Notes: generated by a model not told the origin, from the sequence alone. Positions 37,656 to 46,757 are shown, numbered from the stretch's first letter. The stretch: DNA of 64,000 nt from Vreelandella stevensii S18214 (GCF_000275725.1 NZ_AJTS01000048.1:1-64000); one strand, 5' to 3'. Numbers and translations: made by a program.

Positions 37656-39866
37656 ATGAGCGAAGCAAGTGATGACCGCCGCATGGCGCTAGTGGTGGGC
37701 CATGCGCGGCGCTGGCAACGCCGCCGTTGGCGGGGGCTCGTGTGGCTCAGCGGACCCGCCGAGCACACTCGCCGTCTGGCACTAATGCTGTGGCACGCCC
37801 AGCCATGGCAAGCGCCCTTGTGGGTGGGCGACCCGCAGGAAGCCCCCGTGGCGCCTTGCTTGCCTGCAGGTAAAGCGCGCACGCGGCTGGGGGCCGAGCA
37901 TCAGCTGATCGTCATGGACGTCAGCGGTCGTGACGGGCTGGACCCGGACGCCCTGGGGGCGCTGGCCGGCACCCTGACGGCGGGCGGTATACTGCTGCTG
38001 GTAACCCCCGAGCCTTGGGGTGAGCGCCCCGACCCGAACTACGCACGCTTTGCCGACTATCCCTGGCACTGGACGGCGCTGAGCAGCTTTTACTTGGCAC
38101 GTTTGGCACGCCAGCTGGGTGCTTCGCCTCAGGTGGTGCGCTGGCCGGTGGCTGGCCCGCTGGTGCTTTCCAGGCTGCCCGCCGGGCAGCCCTCGCCACG
38201 CCGCCCTGAAGACCCCGCCTGCCTGACGCCCGACCAGGCCCGTGCGGTCACGGCCCTGAGCAAGCTCAAGCGTCGCCGCCCGCTGGTCATAACGGCCGAC
38301 CGAGGGCGCGGGAAAAGCGCGGCGCTGGGCATTGCCTGCGCGCGCTTGCTGCAGCAGGGGAGCTACCCGCAGTTGCTGGTCACCGCCCCCAGGGCCAGCG
38401 CGGTGGACAGCCTGTTCGAGCGTGTCATGGCGCTGTGCCCTGAGGCGCAGCGCCATGGCCACGAGGTGCAGCTGCCTGCCACGGGGAGCTCGCTGTGCTT
38501 CTTGCCACCAGACGTGCTCGACACCCAGTTGGCCCAGGGTATCTTGGGGGGCAATGGGGCGCTGCTGCTGGTGGATGAGGCCGCGGCACTCCCGGCGGCC
38601 ATGCTGGCCCGCTGGCTGGCCGCGTTCCCGCGTATGGCCTTTGCCACGACGGTGCATGGTTACGAGGGCTCTGGCCGGGGCTTTGCGCTGCGTTTTCGGC
38701 AGGTGCTCGAGCGCCAGACGCCCCAATGGCGGGAGCTGACCCTGGAAACCCCGATTCGCTGGGCAGCCAATGACCCTCTGGAAAGCGTCATTCAACAGGC
38801 GCTGCTGCTGAACGCGCCGCTGCCTGAGGCCCACGCGCATGGCCTTATCGACGCGCAGACCCTCAGCGTGAGCCAGGCACAGCTGGCCGCCAACGAACCG
38901 CTGCTGGAGCAGCTGTTTGGCCTGCTGGTGCAGTCGCACTATCGCACCACCCCCAGCGACTTGCGCCAGCTGATGGATGGCCCCGGCACGCGGCTGCGCA
39001 TGATGATGGCAAGCCAGGGCCACACCTCGGCTGCTTTCACGGGGGGCACCGAGACGGCGCCGCTGGCGGTGCTGGTCACTCGGGAGGAGGGCGGCTTTGA
39101 CCCGGCGCTGGCCGAGCAGGTGGCACTGGGCCAGCGGCGGCCCCAGGGGCATTTGCTGGCCCAGTCCCTGGCGGCTCACGGGGGGCATCGCGAGGCGTTG
39201 ACCGCTAGCTGGCGCAGGGTGGTGCGCATTGCGGCTCACCCCGAGCGGCGACGCGAAGGTTTGGGGCACAGGCTGTTGGCAGCCGATATGGCCAGCGCAG
39301 CAGAGCAGGGCGTCGCGCTGTATGGCGCCACCTTCGGCGCGGAGGCGGGGCTGCTGTCATTCTGGCTGGCCCTTGGGTTCACGCCGGTGCGCCTGGGCGT
39401 GACCCGGGAAGCCGCCACGGGGGAGTATGCCATCATGGTCGCCAAGTCGTTGAACGAGACCGGCCAGGCCGTATTGCAGAGTATGCAGCAAGGTTTTGTG
39501 GCTTCTTTGCAGGGGCTATTGGCCTTCGAGCTACGCGACTTGCCCGCGCCGGTGGTGGCGCTGCTGCTGTCCGAGCTGCCTGAACGGCCGCTGAGTGCCG
39601 TGGAGCGACAAACGATCCGCGACGTGGCTTACGCCCATCGCGACCCCGCCCTGGCGCGGGCTGCCTTGCAGGCGCTAGGGCGGGAGGCCAGTCGTATGCC
39701 GCTGGGAGAGGCCCGGCTAGCGCATCAGCAGCTGGTGGCCTGGGCCTACCAGAATCAGCCGCTGGCCGATGCCCCGCGCGAAGCCACGCAGCAACTGCGC
39801 CGAGTGACACAGCAGCTGATGACCGCGTCGATGCTTTTCTCGGATGGGCAGGAGCGGTTAAAGTAG
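37656..39866 (+). CDS. tmcA: tRNA(Met) cytidine acetyltransferase TmcA
   Basis: A 736-aa protein that acetylates the wobble cytidine (C34) of elongator tRNA-Met using ATP and acetyl-CoA. The RNA helicase-like ATPase domain has ITADRGRGKSAALG (about 211-224) and the DEAA box in LLVDEAAALPAAML. The GNAT domain follows (RIAAHPERRREGLGHRLL), then a helical tail. Start ATG at 37656 has AGGAG 5 bases upstream. It runs just ahead of pepD. Family length is about 670-740 aa. Confidence 0.93.
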   Translation: MSEASDDRRMALVVGHARRWQRRRWRGLVWLSGPAEHTRRLALMLWHAQPWQAPLWVGDPQEAPVAPCLPAGKARTRLGAEHQLIVMDVSGRDGLDPDALGALAGTLTAGGILLLVTPEPWGERPDPNYARFADYPWHWTALSSFYLARLARQLGASPQVVRWPVAGPLVLSRLPAGQPSPRRPEDPACLTPDQARAVTALSKLKRRRPLVITADRGRGKSAALGIACARLLQQGSYPQLLVTAPRASAVDSLFERVMALCPEAQRHGHEVQLPATGSSLCFLPPDVLDTQLAQGILGGNGALLLVDEAAALPAAMLARWLAAFPRMAFATTVHGYEGSGRGFALRFRQVLERQTPQWRELTLETPIRWAANDPLESVIQQALLLNAPLPEAHAHGLIDAQTLSVSQAQLAANEPLLEQLFGLLVQSHYRTTPSDLRQLMDGPGTRLRMMMASQGHTSAAFTGGTETAPLAVLVTREEGGFDPALAEQVALGQRRPQGHLLAQSLAAHGGHREALTASWRRVVRIAAHPERRREGLGHRLLAADMASAAEQGVALYGATFGAEAGLLSFWLALGFTPVRLGVTREAATGEYAIMVAKSLNETGQAVLQSMQQGFVASLQGLLAFELRDLPAPVVALLLSELPERPLSAVERQTIRDVAYAHRDPALARAALQALGREASRMPLGEARLAHQQLVAWAYQNQPLADAPREATQQLRRVTQQLMTASMLFSDGQERLK

Positions 39867-39893
39867 CTCGGTTATCGATGACGAAGAGTTTCC

Positions 39894-41381
39894 ATGAACG
39901 CACATCTAGAAGCGCTCGCGCCCACGTTGGTGTGGCAGCATTTTCGCACGCTGTGTAATACCCCTCGGCCATCGGGCCACGAGGCAGCGCTGGTCGCCAA
40001 GCTGGAAGCCTGGGCCGATGGCCTGGGGCTTGCCCATGACCGGGATGCCTTCGGCAACCTGCGTATCCGTAAGCCCGCATCACCGGGGTGTGAGGCAGCG
40101 CCGGGCATCATCCTGCAGGGGCACCTGGACATGGTGGCGCAGGCCAACGCTGGCCAGGCCCACGATTTCACGCGGGATCCCATCCGCACGGTGGTCAAGG
40201 AGGGGTGGCTGCACGCTGAAGGCACCACGCTGGGGGCCGACAACGGCATGGGCGTGGCCGCCATTCTGGCCGTGCTGGAGGACCCGGAACTGACCCACGG
40301 GCCGCTGGAAGCGCTGTTCACCCTGGAGGAAGAAACCTCCATGGGCGGGGCGCTCAATCTGGCCGAGCAGTGGCTCGAGGGGGCACTGCTGCTCAACCTC
40401 GACAGTGAAGACCGTGGCCAGGTCTATATCGGCTGCGCGGGCGGTGCCGACGTGGTGGTGGACGCCCAGCTGCCAGGTGCGGCGCTGCAGCCCGATGAGC
40501 AGGTCATCTCGCTCTCCTTGACCGGCCTCAAGGGCGGTCATTCGGGCATGGATATCGACAAGCCGCTGGGCAACGCCAACCGACTGCTGGTACGCGTGCT
40601 GTGGGCGCTGGAAGCCTTCGATGCGCGGCTGGTGAGCTATCAGGGCGGCACCCTGCGCAATGCCATTCCCCGTGAAGCCTTTGCCCAGGTGGCGCTGCCC
40701 GCCGACGATGTCGAGGCCGCGCTGGCCACGGTGGAAACCCTCGCCAGAACGCTCAAGGCGGAGCTGGGTAGCGGTGACCCTGGCCTGGTGCTGACGGCTA
40801 CGCAAGCGGCCCCTACCGAGGCCGAACCGCTGACCCGCGACGCCAGCGCCATGCTGCTGGCCGCCTTGCATGCGGCTCCTTGTGGGGTCGAGCGGATGAG
40901 CGCCGATGTGCCGGGAGTGGTCGAAACCTCCAACAATCTTGGCGTGCTGAGCGTGGAGCAGGGGCGTTTTCACCTCTGCGCATTGGTGCGCTCGCTGCAC
41001 GACAGCGCGGCGATGGCCATGGCCGGGCGCTTCCAGGCGCTGTTCGGGCTGATGGGCGCCCGCGTGAAGGTCGAAAATGGTTACCCAGGCTGGGCGCCCA
41101 ACCCGGAAAGCCCGCTGCTGGGCACCTTCAATACTCGCCATGCGGCGCTGATGGGCCACGCTCCGGAGGTGAAGGTCATTCATGCCGGGCTAGAGTGCGG
41201 GATTCTGGGCAGCAAGTACCCTCATCTGGACATGATCTCGTTCGGGCCCTTGATTCGCGGGGCTCACTCACCGGACGAGCGCGTCGAAATCGCTTCCGTG
41301 GCGGAGTTCTGGACCATGCTGCGTGACCTGATCGAAACCCTGGCCAGGCAAACCGCCGACTCGGCCAGTCGCCAGGTCTGA
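39894..41381 (+). CDS. pepD: Aminoacyl-histidine dipeptidase (cytosol nonspecific dipeptidase)
   Basis: A 495-aa M20-family di-zinc peptidase. Metal ligands are visible in order: His in IILQGHLDMVAQ, bridging Asp in LGADNGMGVA, catalytic Glu pair in TLEEETSMGG, Asp in LLNLDSED, and the C-terminal His in IRGAHSPDE. It cleaves a wide range of dipeptides including Xaa-His. Start ATG is 27 bp after tmcA. A stem-loop lies beyond the stop. Confidence 0.94.
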   Translation: MNAHLEALAPTLVWQHFRTLCNTPRPSGHEAALVAKLEAWADGLGLAHDRDAFGNLRIRKPASPGCEAAPGIILQGHLDMVAQANAGQAHDFTRDPIRTVVKEGWLHAEGTTLGADNGMGVAAILAVLEDPELTHGPLEALFTLEEETSMGGALNLAEQWLEGALLLNLDSEDRGQVYIGCAGGADVVVDAQLPGAALQPDEQVISLSLTGLKGGHSGMDIDKPLGNANRLLVRVLWALEAFDARLVSYQGGTLRNAIPREAFAQVALPADDVEAALATVETLARTLKAELGSGDPGLVLTATQAAPTEAEPLTRDASAMLLAALHAAPCGVERMSADVPGVVETSNNLGVLSVEQGRFHLCALVRSLHDSAAMAMAGRFQALFGLMGARVKVENGYPGWAPNPESPLLGTFNTRHAALMGHAPEVKVIHAGLECGILGSKYPHLDMISFGPLIRGAHSPDERVEIASVAEFWTMLRDLIETLARQTADSASRQV

Positions 41382-41413
41382 TCTGACATGCCCGCCCAGC
41401 AACACTGGCGGGC

Positions 41414-41471
41414 AACAAAAACGGCACCGCAAGGGTGCCGTGGGTGGTGTCTCGGCGGTGCGCCGCCGAGA
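41414..41471 (-). terminator. dps terminator and second hairpin
   Basis: On the minus strand a first stem (CTCGGCGG / CCGCCGAG, 41452-41471) is followed by a second, CGGCACC / GGTGCCG (41422-41440), and then TTTTTGTTGCC. The second is an intrinsic terminator for dps. Confidence 0.75.
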
Positions 41472-41474
41472 GGC

Positions 41475-41951
41475 CTACTTGCCCAGGTAGGCGTTGAGCA
41501 TCCAGACGGTCTTTTCCTGCTCGCGAATGTAATCGCCTGCCTGAGCGGCGGTACCTTCGTCGTCGGCATCCGAGGCCAGCGACAGCAGTTCGCGCTGCAG
41601 CTCGATCAATGTCTGATATCCGGTGAGCACGCCTTTGACGCAGGTTTTGCCGTCGTGGACGTCCTTGTCTTCCTGAATGCGCGACAGGGCGATGTAGTCG
41701 CTGTAGGCGTGGACGGGCTTGTGCCCCAGGGTCAGGATGCGTTCGGCGACTTCGTCCACTTTGGTCAGCAGGTCGGTGTAGAACTCTTCGAACTTGGCAT
41801 GCAGCTCGAAAAAGTCGTTACCCTTGACGTTCCAGTGGTACCCCCGCACGTTCATGTAGAAAATCTGGTAGTTGGCCAGTAGATGATTCAGCTTTTCCGC
41901 AAGCTGGCTGGCGCTGCCTTCGTGTAGGCCAATGCTGTTGGTATCTTCCAT
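41475..41951 (-). CDS. dps: Dps family DNA-binding ferritin-like protein
   Basis: A 158-aa four-helix Dps protein that stores iron and protects DNA in stress and starvation. The ferroxidase residues are kept: His in YHWNVKGNDFFELHAKFEEFY, plus Asp/Glu of the inter-subunit site (DxxxE). The predicted N-terminal tail is short with few Lys, so DNA binding may be weak. I prefer ATG 41951, with GGAGGA about 9 bases upstream, to ATG 41966, which would sit on that site. It is monocistronic between pepD and the glycerate kinase. Confidence 0.93.
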   Translation of the reverse strand: MEDTNSIGLHEGSASQLAEKLNHLLANYQIFYMNVRGYHWNVKGNDFFELHAKFEEFYTDLLTKVDEVAERILTLGHKPVHAYSDYIALSRIQEDKDVHDGKTCVKGVLTGYQTLIELQRELLSLASDADDEGTAAQAGDYIREQEKTVWMLNAYLGK

Positions 41952-42135
41952 TGTCTGCTCCTCCATCGTTTCGTTTTTTCCAGCTTAAGGCCCTGGTTGG
42001 CCAATGCAAAACAGGTTTTTTGCATCGCTACCATAGCGGCCTGCCATGACCGGCGGTGAGCTGGCGACGGCTGACTCATCGCGACTTATCAAGAGATGTT
42101 GGCGACTCGGCGATTTTTCAAGGGGGCCGCCGCCG

Positions 42136-43266
42136 TCAATGAGCCAGCCACAGCCGGGCTATGCTGTCGCAGCGGTCGCTGAGCAGTTCAGCGGTACGCG
42201 GCAGGGCGTCTTCCAGGCCCATGGGGCCGTCGGCCAGGGCAAAGGCGGCGGTGACGCCTTCATTCAAGCAGGCCTGCCAGCCATCCCCCAGGCTGCCCGC
42301 CAGCACGATGACCGGCTTACCCAGGCGCTGGGCGGCGCGGGCCACGCCAATCGGGGTCTTTCCAGAGAGACTCTGGCCATCCAGGCGGCCTTCGCCGGTG
42401 ATCACCAGATCCGCCTTGGCCAGCAGGCTGCTCACCTGGGCCTGCTGCATGATCATGTCGATACCCGGCGAGAGTTTGGCGTTCAGGAAGCTGCTGGCGG
42501 CAAAGCCCATGCCGCCCGCGGCACCCGCGCCCGGCATGTCTCGGTCATCGCGACCCAAGGCTTCTGCGGCGAGCGTGGCAAAGTGCCCCAAAGCACGGTC
42601 GAGGGTGGCCACGTCGTCGGGGCTGGCCCCTTTTTGCGGCCCGAACACGGCGCTGGCACCGCGCTCACCGAGCAGCGGGTTATCCACGTCCACGGCGGCC
42701 GTGACGTCCAGGCTGGCCAGCCTCGGGTCCAGGGTGGAGAGGTCCAGCGTGGCCAGCTGCTGCAGGGCAGCCCCGCCGGGAGGCAGCGGTTGGTCGTACT
42801 GGTCGAGCAGCCTGGCCCCCAGCGCCTGGAGCATGCCGGCGCCCGCATCGTTGGTGGCGCTACCGCCCAGCAGGAGCAGGGCCTGGGTGGCACCGGCGTC
42901 CAGGGCCGCCAGGAACAGTTCGCCCACGCCATGGGTACTGGTGTGCAGGGCGTTGCGCTCGTCGCTGTTCAAGTGCTGCAAGCCGCTGGCTTCTGCCAGC
43001 TCGATAAACGCGGTACGCTGCTCGCCAAGCCAGCCCCAGCGGGCCTGGCGGGGTCTGCCCAGGGCATCTTGAACGGTGAGCGTGCGACACTCTGCCTGAG
43101 TGGCTGCCATCAAGGCATCCAGACTGCCCTCGCCGCCATCGGCCAGCGGGCAAAGGTGCGTGATGGCCGATGGTGCCGCCCGTGTAATGCCGTGTGCCAT
43201 GGCCTGGGCCGCTTGTTCGGCGCTCAAGGCATCTTTAAAACTATCCGGGCAAAGCAGTACATTCAT
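42136..43266 (-). CDS. garK: Glycerate 2-kinase (GarK/GlxK family)
   Basis: A 376-aa type I glycerate kinase, converting D-glycerate to 2-phosphoglycerate. Family motifs are the N-terminal VLLCPDSFKDALSA, LADGGEGSLDAL, and LLLGGSATNDAGAGMLQALGA, and the C-terminal GEGRLDGQSLSGKTP. Start ATG at 43266 is preceded by AGGAGG. The opposite strand is open over its full length, but that is a codon-bias shadow. No glyoxylate or glucarate genes are near. Confidence 0.92.
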   Translation of the reverse strand: MNVLLCPDSFKDALSAEQAAQAMAHGITRAAPSAITHLCPLADGGEGSLDALMAATQAECRTLTVQDALGRPRQARWGWLGEQRTAFIELAEASGLQHLNSDERNALHTSTHGVGELFLAALDAGATQALLLLGGSATNDAGAGMLQALGARLLDQYDQPLPPGGAALQQLATLDLSTLDPRLASLDVTAAVDVDNPLLGERGASAVFGPQKGASPDDVATLDRALGHFATLAAEALGRDDRDMPGAGAAGGMGFAASSFLNAKLSPGIDMIMQQAQVSSLLAKADLVITGEGRLDGQSLSGKTPIGVARAAQRLGKPVIVLAGSLGDGWQACLNEGVTAAFALADGPMGLEDALPRTAELLSDRCDSIARLWLAH

Positions 43267-43383
43267 CGCACAACCTCCTTGAAACGTTGTCTCAGCGTAT
43301 TGTCGTTCTTTTTCGTGTTAGCCAGCGAGCTTAGCGTGCTGCTGGACCACACACCAGTCGCACAGAGGGCAAGAGGAATTCAC

Positions 43384-43944
43384 ATGAAGGTTATCCCTAT
43401 CAGCATGACCTGCCTGCTGGCCTTGGCCGGCTGCCAGACAGTGCCAGACCGCTTGCCTCAGGCCGAGCCTGGGCCTGCTGCGGCCTGTGCATTCCCGGTC
43501 CATCAGGCTGCCGACTCCCTGGCGGCGGTCACTCGGGCTGTCGATGTGCTGGAAGAGTGGGGCTTTAGCCTGGACGCCACCGACACTCGGCTTGGTCTGG
43601 TGAGCGCCTCCCGCGAGCGCGAGCTGGTGGGATATTATGACCGTTATGATTATTACTCCCCCTACGGCAGCGGCTTCCGGCTGTTTGGCGGGATGGGCGT
43701 GGGTCGCGGCTCCAGCATCGGCCTGGGGGGCGGCGGGCGTTTTGGTGCGGGTGTCGGGCAAACGCCCACGGAAGTGGAGCGTGTATCGGTGCTGGTCAGT
43801 GACGCGCAGCTACGCCTGTCTCGGGACATTCGCCGTTTCGATCACTTCGGTGAGCAGCGCGAGGCCTACAGCGCCAGTAACGATGACTTTTGCGGACGCT
43901 TTCAAACGGCCTTTCAACAGGCCCAGGGGCAGGGGGGCTTATGA
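43384..43944 (+). CDS. Lipoprotein of unknown function, upstream of zevA
   Basis: A 186-aa predicted lipoprotein: signal peptide with lipobox LALAGC, mature Cys17. Residues 35-90 and 135-180 look like a small alpha/beta domain (TRAVDVLEEWGFSLDATDTRLGLVSA). Between them is a glycine-rich, Tyr-rich loop (DRYDYYSPYGSG...GRGSSIGLGGGGRF). I do not recognise a family. The ATG at 43384 has AGAGGAA upstream; a long frame extending backward overlaps garK antisense and is not real. Its stop overlaps the next lipoprotein ATG as ATGA, so it heads a lipoprotein-lipoprotein-zevA operon. Confidence 0.8.
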   Translation: MKVIPISMTCLLALAGCQTVPDRLPQAEPGPAAACAFPVHQAADSLAAVTRAVDVLEEWGFSLDATDTRLGLVSASRERELVGYYDRYDYYSPYGSGFRLFGGMGVGRGSSIGLGGGGRFGAGVGQTPTEVERVSVLVSDAQLRLSRDIRRFDHFGEQREAYSASNDDFCGRFQTAFQQAQGQGGL

Positions 43945-44306
43945 GCCGTTTCATCAAGTGGGGAGCCGCGCTGGTCACACTGCTGTGGCTGGCTGGATGT
44001 GCAACGACGCAGCCGCTGGAAAGCCGCGATCTGCACTACCGTGCCGATACCGAACAGACGTTCCGTGAAGCCGTCGCGATGATGATCGAACAGGGGTATG
44101 TGGTGCGCCATGCCGATATGTCCCTGGGGAGGGCGGAAGCGGTGCTGGCCCGCTGGCCCGGCTACCGGTTGCAGCTTCAAGTGAGCGAATCGGGCGGCGG
44201 CACGCTGGTGCGGGTATCTGCGCTCAGCGGCAGTCAGCCGATTCCCCCCTACGTGCTGGACCCGTGGCTGGTGGAGTTACAAAGCAGATTAGGAGAGTTA
44301 CCGTGA
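43941..44306 (+). CDS. Small lipoprotein of unknown function, upstream of zevA
   Basis: A 121-aa predicted lipoprotein with lipobox LWLAGC at about 15-20. The mature part, YRADTEQTFREAVAMMIEQGYVVRHADMSLGRAEAV (given in two joined pieces: YRADTEQTF and EAVAMMIEQGYVV), echoes the DVLEEWGFSL region of the lipoprotein before it, so the two may be diverged paralogues. Start overlaps the upstream stop (ATGA); its own stop overlaps the zevA GTG (GTGA). No family recognised. Confidence 0.8.
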   Translation: MSRFIKWGAALVTLLWLAGCATTQPLESRDLHYRADTEQTFREAVAMMIEQGYVVRHADMSLGRAEAVLARWPGYRLQLQVSESGGGTLVRVSALSGSQPIPPYVLDPWLVELQSRLGELP

Positions 44307-44977
44307 CCCTGGCAGTCGCCAAACAATGGAGATGGATGAAAGGGGCCGCGTTGGCCGTGGGCCTTGGGCTGGCCAGCGGTGAGGTATGGGCGCACCCCCA
44401 TGGCTGGATCGATCTCAGCATGCGCGTGATTACCAACGAAGCGGGTGAGGCCACCGGCGTGCATCAAACCTGGCGCATGGACCCGTTTTATAGCCTGGTG
44501 GTGTTCGAGGAGCTGCAGCAGGTGCCCGGCGCGTCGCTGGAAGAGGGCCTGGACCAGCTGGGCAGCGATATCCGTAATAATCTGGTGCCCCAGCACTACT
44601 TTACCGAGCTGCGTATCAACCGCCAGCGCCAGGCCTTTGGCGAAGTGACGGAGTATACCGCCATGGAGCGGGATGGCCGTTTGACCTTCATGTTCATACT
44701 ACCCCTGGAGAGCCCTCAGCCGTTGCAAGGCAACGTGCTGGAGTACCAGGTCTTTGACCCTACCTATTACATCGAAGTGGTGCATGAAGCCGATAACGAT
44801 GGCCCCAGCAAGGGGGCGCTGGTGTTGAATGGTGAGCCCACCTGCGAGCTGAGCATCATCGAGGCGGACCCAGACCCCGAAATGGTCTTGCAGGCGGCCC
44901 TGCTGGATGTGGACGAAGAGGGTGAGCCAGGCTTGGGGCGTCATTTTGCCGAGACCGGCAGGGTGGATTGCCGCTAG
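44303..44977 (+). CDS. zevA: DUF1007 family periplasmic metal-binding protein (ZevA-like)
   Basis: A 224-aa exported protein with signal peptide to about residue 29 (EVWAHPHG), leaving His near the mature N-terminus. DUF1007 traits are the block HPHGWIDLSMRV and the central FYSLVVFEEL. In Haemophilus influenzae the DUF1007 protein ZevA binds zinc and partners the NicO-type ZevB. The start is GTG at 44303 with AGGAG 7 bases upstream and a GTGA overlap with the lipoprotein stop. zevB follows after 62 bp with a Zur-like site between them. Confidence 0.82.
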   Translation: MTLAVAKQWRWMKGAALAVGLGLASGEVWAHPHGWIDLSMRVITNEAGEATGVHQTWRMDPFYSLVVFEELQQVPGASLEEGLDQLGSDIRNNLVPQHYFTELRINRQRQAFGEVTEYTAMERDGRLTFMFILPLESPQPLQGNVLEYQVFDPTYYIEVVHEADNDGPSKGALVLNGEPTCELSIIEADPDPEMVLQAALLDVDEEGEPGLGRHFAETGRVDCR

Positions 44978-45004
44978 CGCAGACGACCTGCTATCGTGTA
45001 TAAA

Positions 45005-45021
45005 ATGTTACTTTATAACTT
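45005..45021. promoter_or_regulatory. Zur-box-like palindrome upstream of zevB
   Basis: ATGTTACTTTATAACTT matches 13 of 16 defined positions of the gammaproteobacterial Zur consensus ATGTTATANTATAACAT. It is 19 bp before the zevB ATG. Confidence 0.55.
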
Positions 45022-45039
45022 TTTAGCTGTGGAGGGAGG

Positions 45040-46047
45040 ATGCCGGTAACACGACAGCAGTTGGCCTGGGCAGCAGGCGGTATTCTGTGTGCCATCCTGT
45101 TGGTCTGGGTCGTGCAAAGCAATCTGCAGGGCGTCAGCTACCAGTTGTTGGGCTGGCAGCGCGACTTGCATCGCAGCTTGACGCTGGCCATCACGGAACT
45201 CTCCCGCACGCCGTCTACGGGTGCGTGGATGACGCTGCTGGGAGTCAGCTTCGCCTATGGCGTGTTTCATGCTGCGGGGCCTGGTCATGGCAAGGCGGTG
45301 CTGGCCACTTACCTGGCTTCCCATGGGGGAGCGACTCGGCGTGCACTGGGGCTGTCGTTTGCGGCTTCCTTGCTGCAGGGTGTGACGGCCATCGTCATGG
45401 TAGTGGTGCTGGTGCACGGGCTGGGGTGGGTCACTCGGCAAGCCATGGGGAGCGTGGTATGGGTGGAACAGGCGAGCTTTCTGCTGGTGGCGCTGCTGGG
45501 CGTCTGGCTATGCTGGCGCGCCATCAGGCAACTGCGCCACGCCCATCGCGCGCAGGCACCGGTGGCCGAGCCCCACCATCATGAGCACAGCCACAGCCAC
45601 AGCCACAGCCACGATCATGCCCACTGCTGCGGCGGAGCCCACCATATCGAGCCGCAACAGGTGCTGGAGTGGCGTACTGCGCTAATGACGGTGGGGGCCA
45701 TTGGCATGCGCCCCTGTACCGGGGCCGTGTTGATGCTGGGGGCGGCCAGCCTGCTGGGGCAGTTTCATGTAGGGATGGCCGCGGTGCTGGTCATGTCGTT
45801 AGGTACCGGCATCACCGTTTCGGCGCTGGCCATGGCCAGCATCGTGGCGCGTGGCTGGGCAACAAGGCGGCTGCAACGGCAGCAGAGTCGGCAAGCGGTG
45901 GAAAAAATCGCGGGGTGGGTCGCCCTCACAGGGGGCGCGCTGATCGTGGCGCTGGGCGTCTCCTTGTCGTTGGCGGGAGCGGCTCAGCCTGCCAGCGGCC
46001 CGCTGCTGAGCGAGCCGCCGAGTCGCAGCGTACTGCCCGGCGGCTGA
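45040..46047 (+). CDS. zevB: NicO-family nickel/cobalt/zinc transporter (ZevB-like)
   Basis: A 335-aa inner membrane protein with about 6-7 helices. NicO motifs are the first HAAGPGHGKAV (helix 2) and GMRPCTGAVLMLG (about residues 225-237). Between helices 4 and 5 is a His-rich cytosolic or periplasmic loop (HHHEHSHSHSHSHDHAH) encoded by a 6-bp repeat. The RcnA/NicO family moves divalent metals; with ZevA next door, zinc is likeliest. Ribosome site GGAGGGAGG abuts the ATG. It ends beside the convergent HIT gene. Confidence 0.85.
   Translation: MPVTRQQLAWAAGGILCAILLVWVVQSNLQGVSYQLLGWQRDLHRSLTLAITELSRTPSTGAWMTLLGVSFAYGVFHAAGPGHGKAVLATYLASHGGATRRALGLSFAASLLQGVTAIVMVVVLVHGLGWVTRQAMGSVVWVEQASFLLVALLGVWLCWRAIRQLRHAHRAQAPVAEPHHHEHSHSHSHSHDHAHCCGGAHHIEPQQVLEWRTALMTVGAIGMRPCTGAVLMLGAASLLGQFHVGMAAVLVMSLGTGITVSALAMASIVARGWATRRLQRQQSRQAVEKIAGWVALTGGALIVALGVSLSLAGAAQPASGPLLSEPPSRSVLPGG
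45586..45612 (+). repeat. CACAGC microsatellite coding the His loop of zevB
   Basis: Four exact CACAGC units plus CAC encode alternating His-Ser. Changes in copy number would be in frame. Confidence 0.85.
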
Positions 46048-46053
46048 GGCAGC

Positions 46054-46506
46054 CTAAACGCTCAAGCCATTGATCAGGGCCAGCAGCTGTTCACGCCGTT
46101 TGCCCTGGTCGGCAAGCTCATACGGCTCAGGCGTGCCGTTGCCCCATACCGGGGCGGGCCAGCTGGCATCGTCGCGGTAGCGGATCACCACGTGAAGGTG
46201 CAGTTGGCTCACCACATTGCCCAGGGTGGCGATATTGAGTTTGTCGCCGTGATAGGCCTCTTTCATGGCCGCTCCCAGGGCCGCAGCTTCTCGCCACAGC
46301 TGGGCCTGGTCTGCGTCGCTTAGCTCGAATACCTCGCTGATGTCGTTAACACGGGGCACCAGCACCACCCAGGGGTAGCGGGCATCGTTCATAAGCAGCA
46401 CCCGGCACAGGGGCAGGTCGGCCAGTGGGAAGGTATCCGCTTCCAGGCGGGGGTCGAGAATCAGGTCGGCCAAGTGACGTCTCCAGGTAGGGCGTGGGGC
46501 AAGCAT
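46054..46506 (-). CDS. HIT family protein
   Basis: A 150-aa histidine-triad nucleotide-binding protein. The triad HxHxH is in SQLHLHVVIRYRDD. The N-terminal part RLEADTFPLADLPLCRVLLMNDARYPWVVLVPR (core LCRVLLMNDARYPW) is typical of the proteobacterial branch often labelled HIT domain protein near cell-envelope genes. Substrate unknown; probably hydrolyses adenylyl or phosphoramidate nucleotides. Ribosome site is weak. Confidence 0.88.
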   Translation of the reverse strand: MLAPRPTWRRHLADLILDPRLEADTFPLADLPLCRVLLMNDARYPWVVLVPRVNDISEVFELSDADQAQLWREAAALGAAMKEAYHGDKLNIATLGNVVSQLHLHVVIRYRDDASWPAPVWGNGTPEPYELADQGKRREQLLALINGLSV

Positions 46507-46625
46507 GGGTCTAAAAGCTCAGCATAGCAGGCGAAATGCTGAAAATCTGTTAGGCTCAAAGGGTAATGTCTTCATGCCAGCCAAGTGAAGACGCAAAGGC
46601 GACATCACCTGTTAAGGAGAACACG

Positions 46626-46757
46626 ATGAAAAAGTTACTGGCGACAAGCTTCATTCTACTGATGGCTGCGGGTGCACTGGCAGGCTGTAACACCGTGGCA
46701 GGTGCTGGCCAGGATGTTCAGGAAGGTGGTCGTGCCGTTCAGGATGCCGCTAGCTGA
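46626..46757 (+). CDS. Entericidin A/B family lipoprotein
   Basis: A 43-aa lipoprotein: signal peptide with lipobox ALAGC, then CNTVAGAGQDVQEGGRAVQDAAS, the entericidin pattern. In E. coli the entericidins are a small toxin/antidote lipoprotein pair induced in stationary phase or by osmotic stress; here only one is present. Strong AAGGAG site before the ATG and a strong terminator after. Too short for most automated callers. Confidence 0.9.
   Translation: MKKLLATSFILLMAAGALAGCNTVAGAGQDVQEGGRAVQDAAS

Noticed and set aside
42046-43383. Long plus-strand open frame running antisense through garK into the first lipoprotein
   Set aside because: It is produced by GC-rich codon bias of garK. The real lipoprotein starts at ATG 43384 with its own ribosome site and signal peptide; upstream residues have no homology.
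45586-45612. Phase-variable repeat in zevB
   Set aside because: The unit is 6 bp, so copy changes stay in frame and would only alter His-loop length; on/off switching is not expected.
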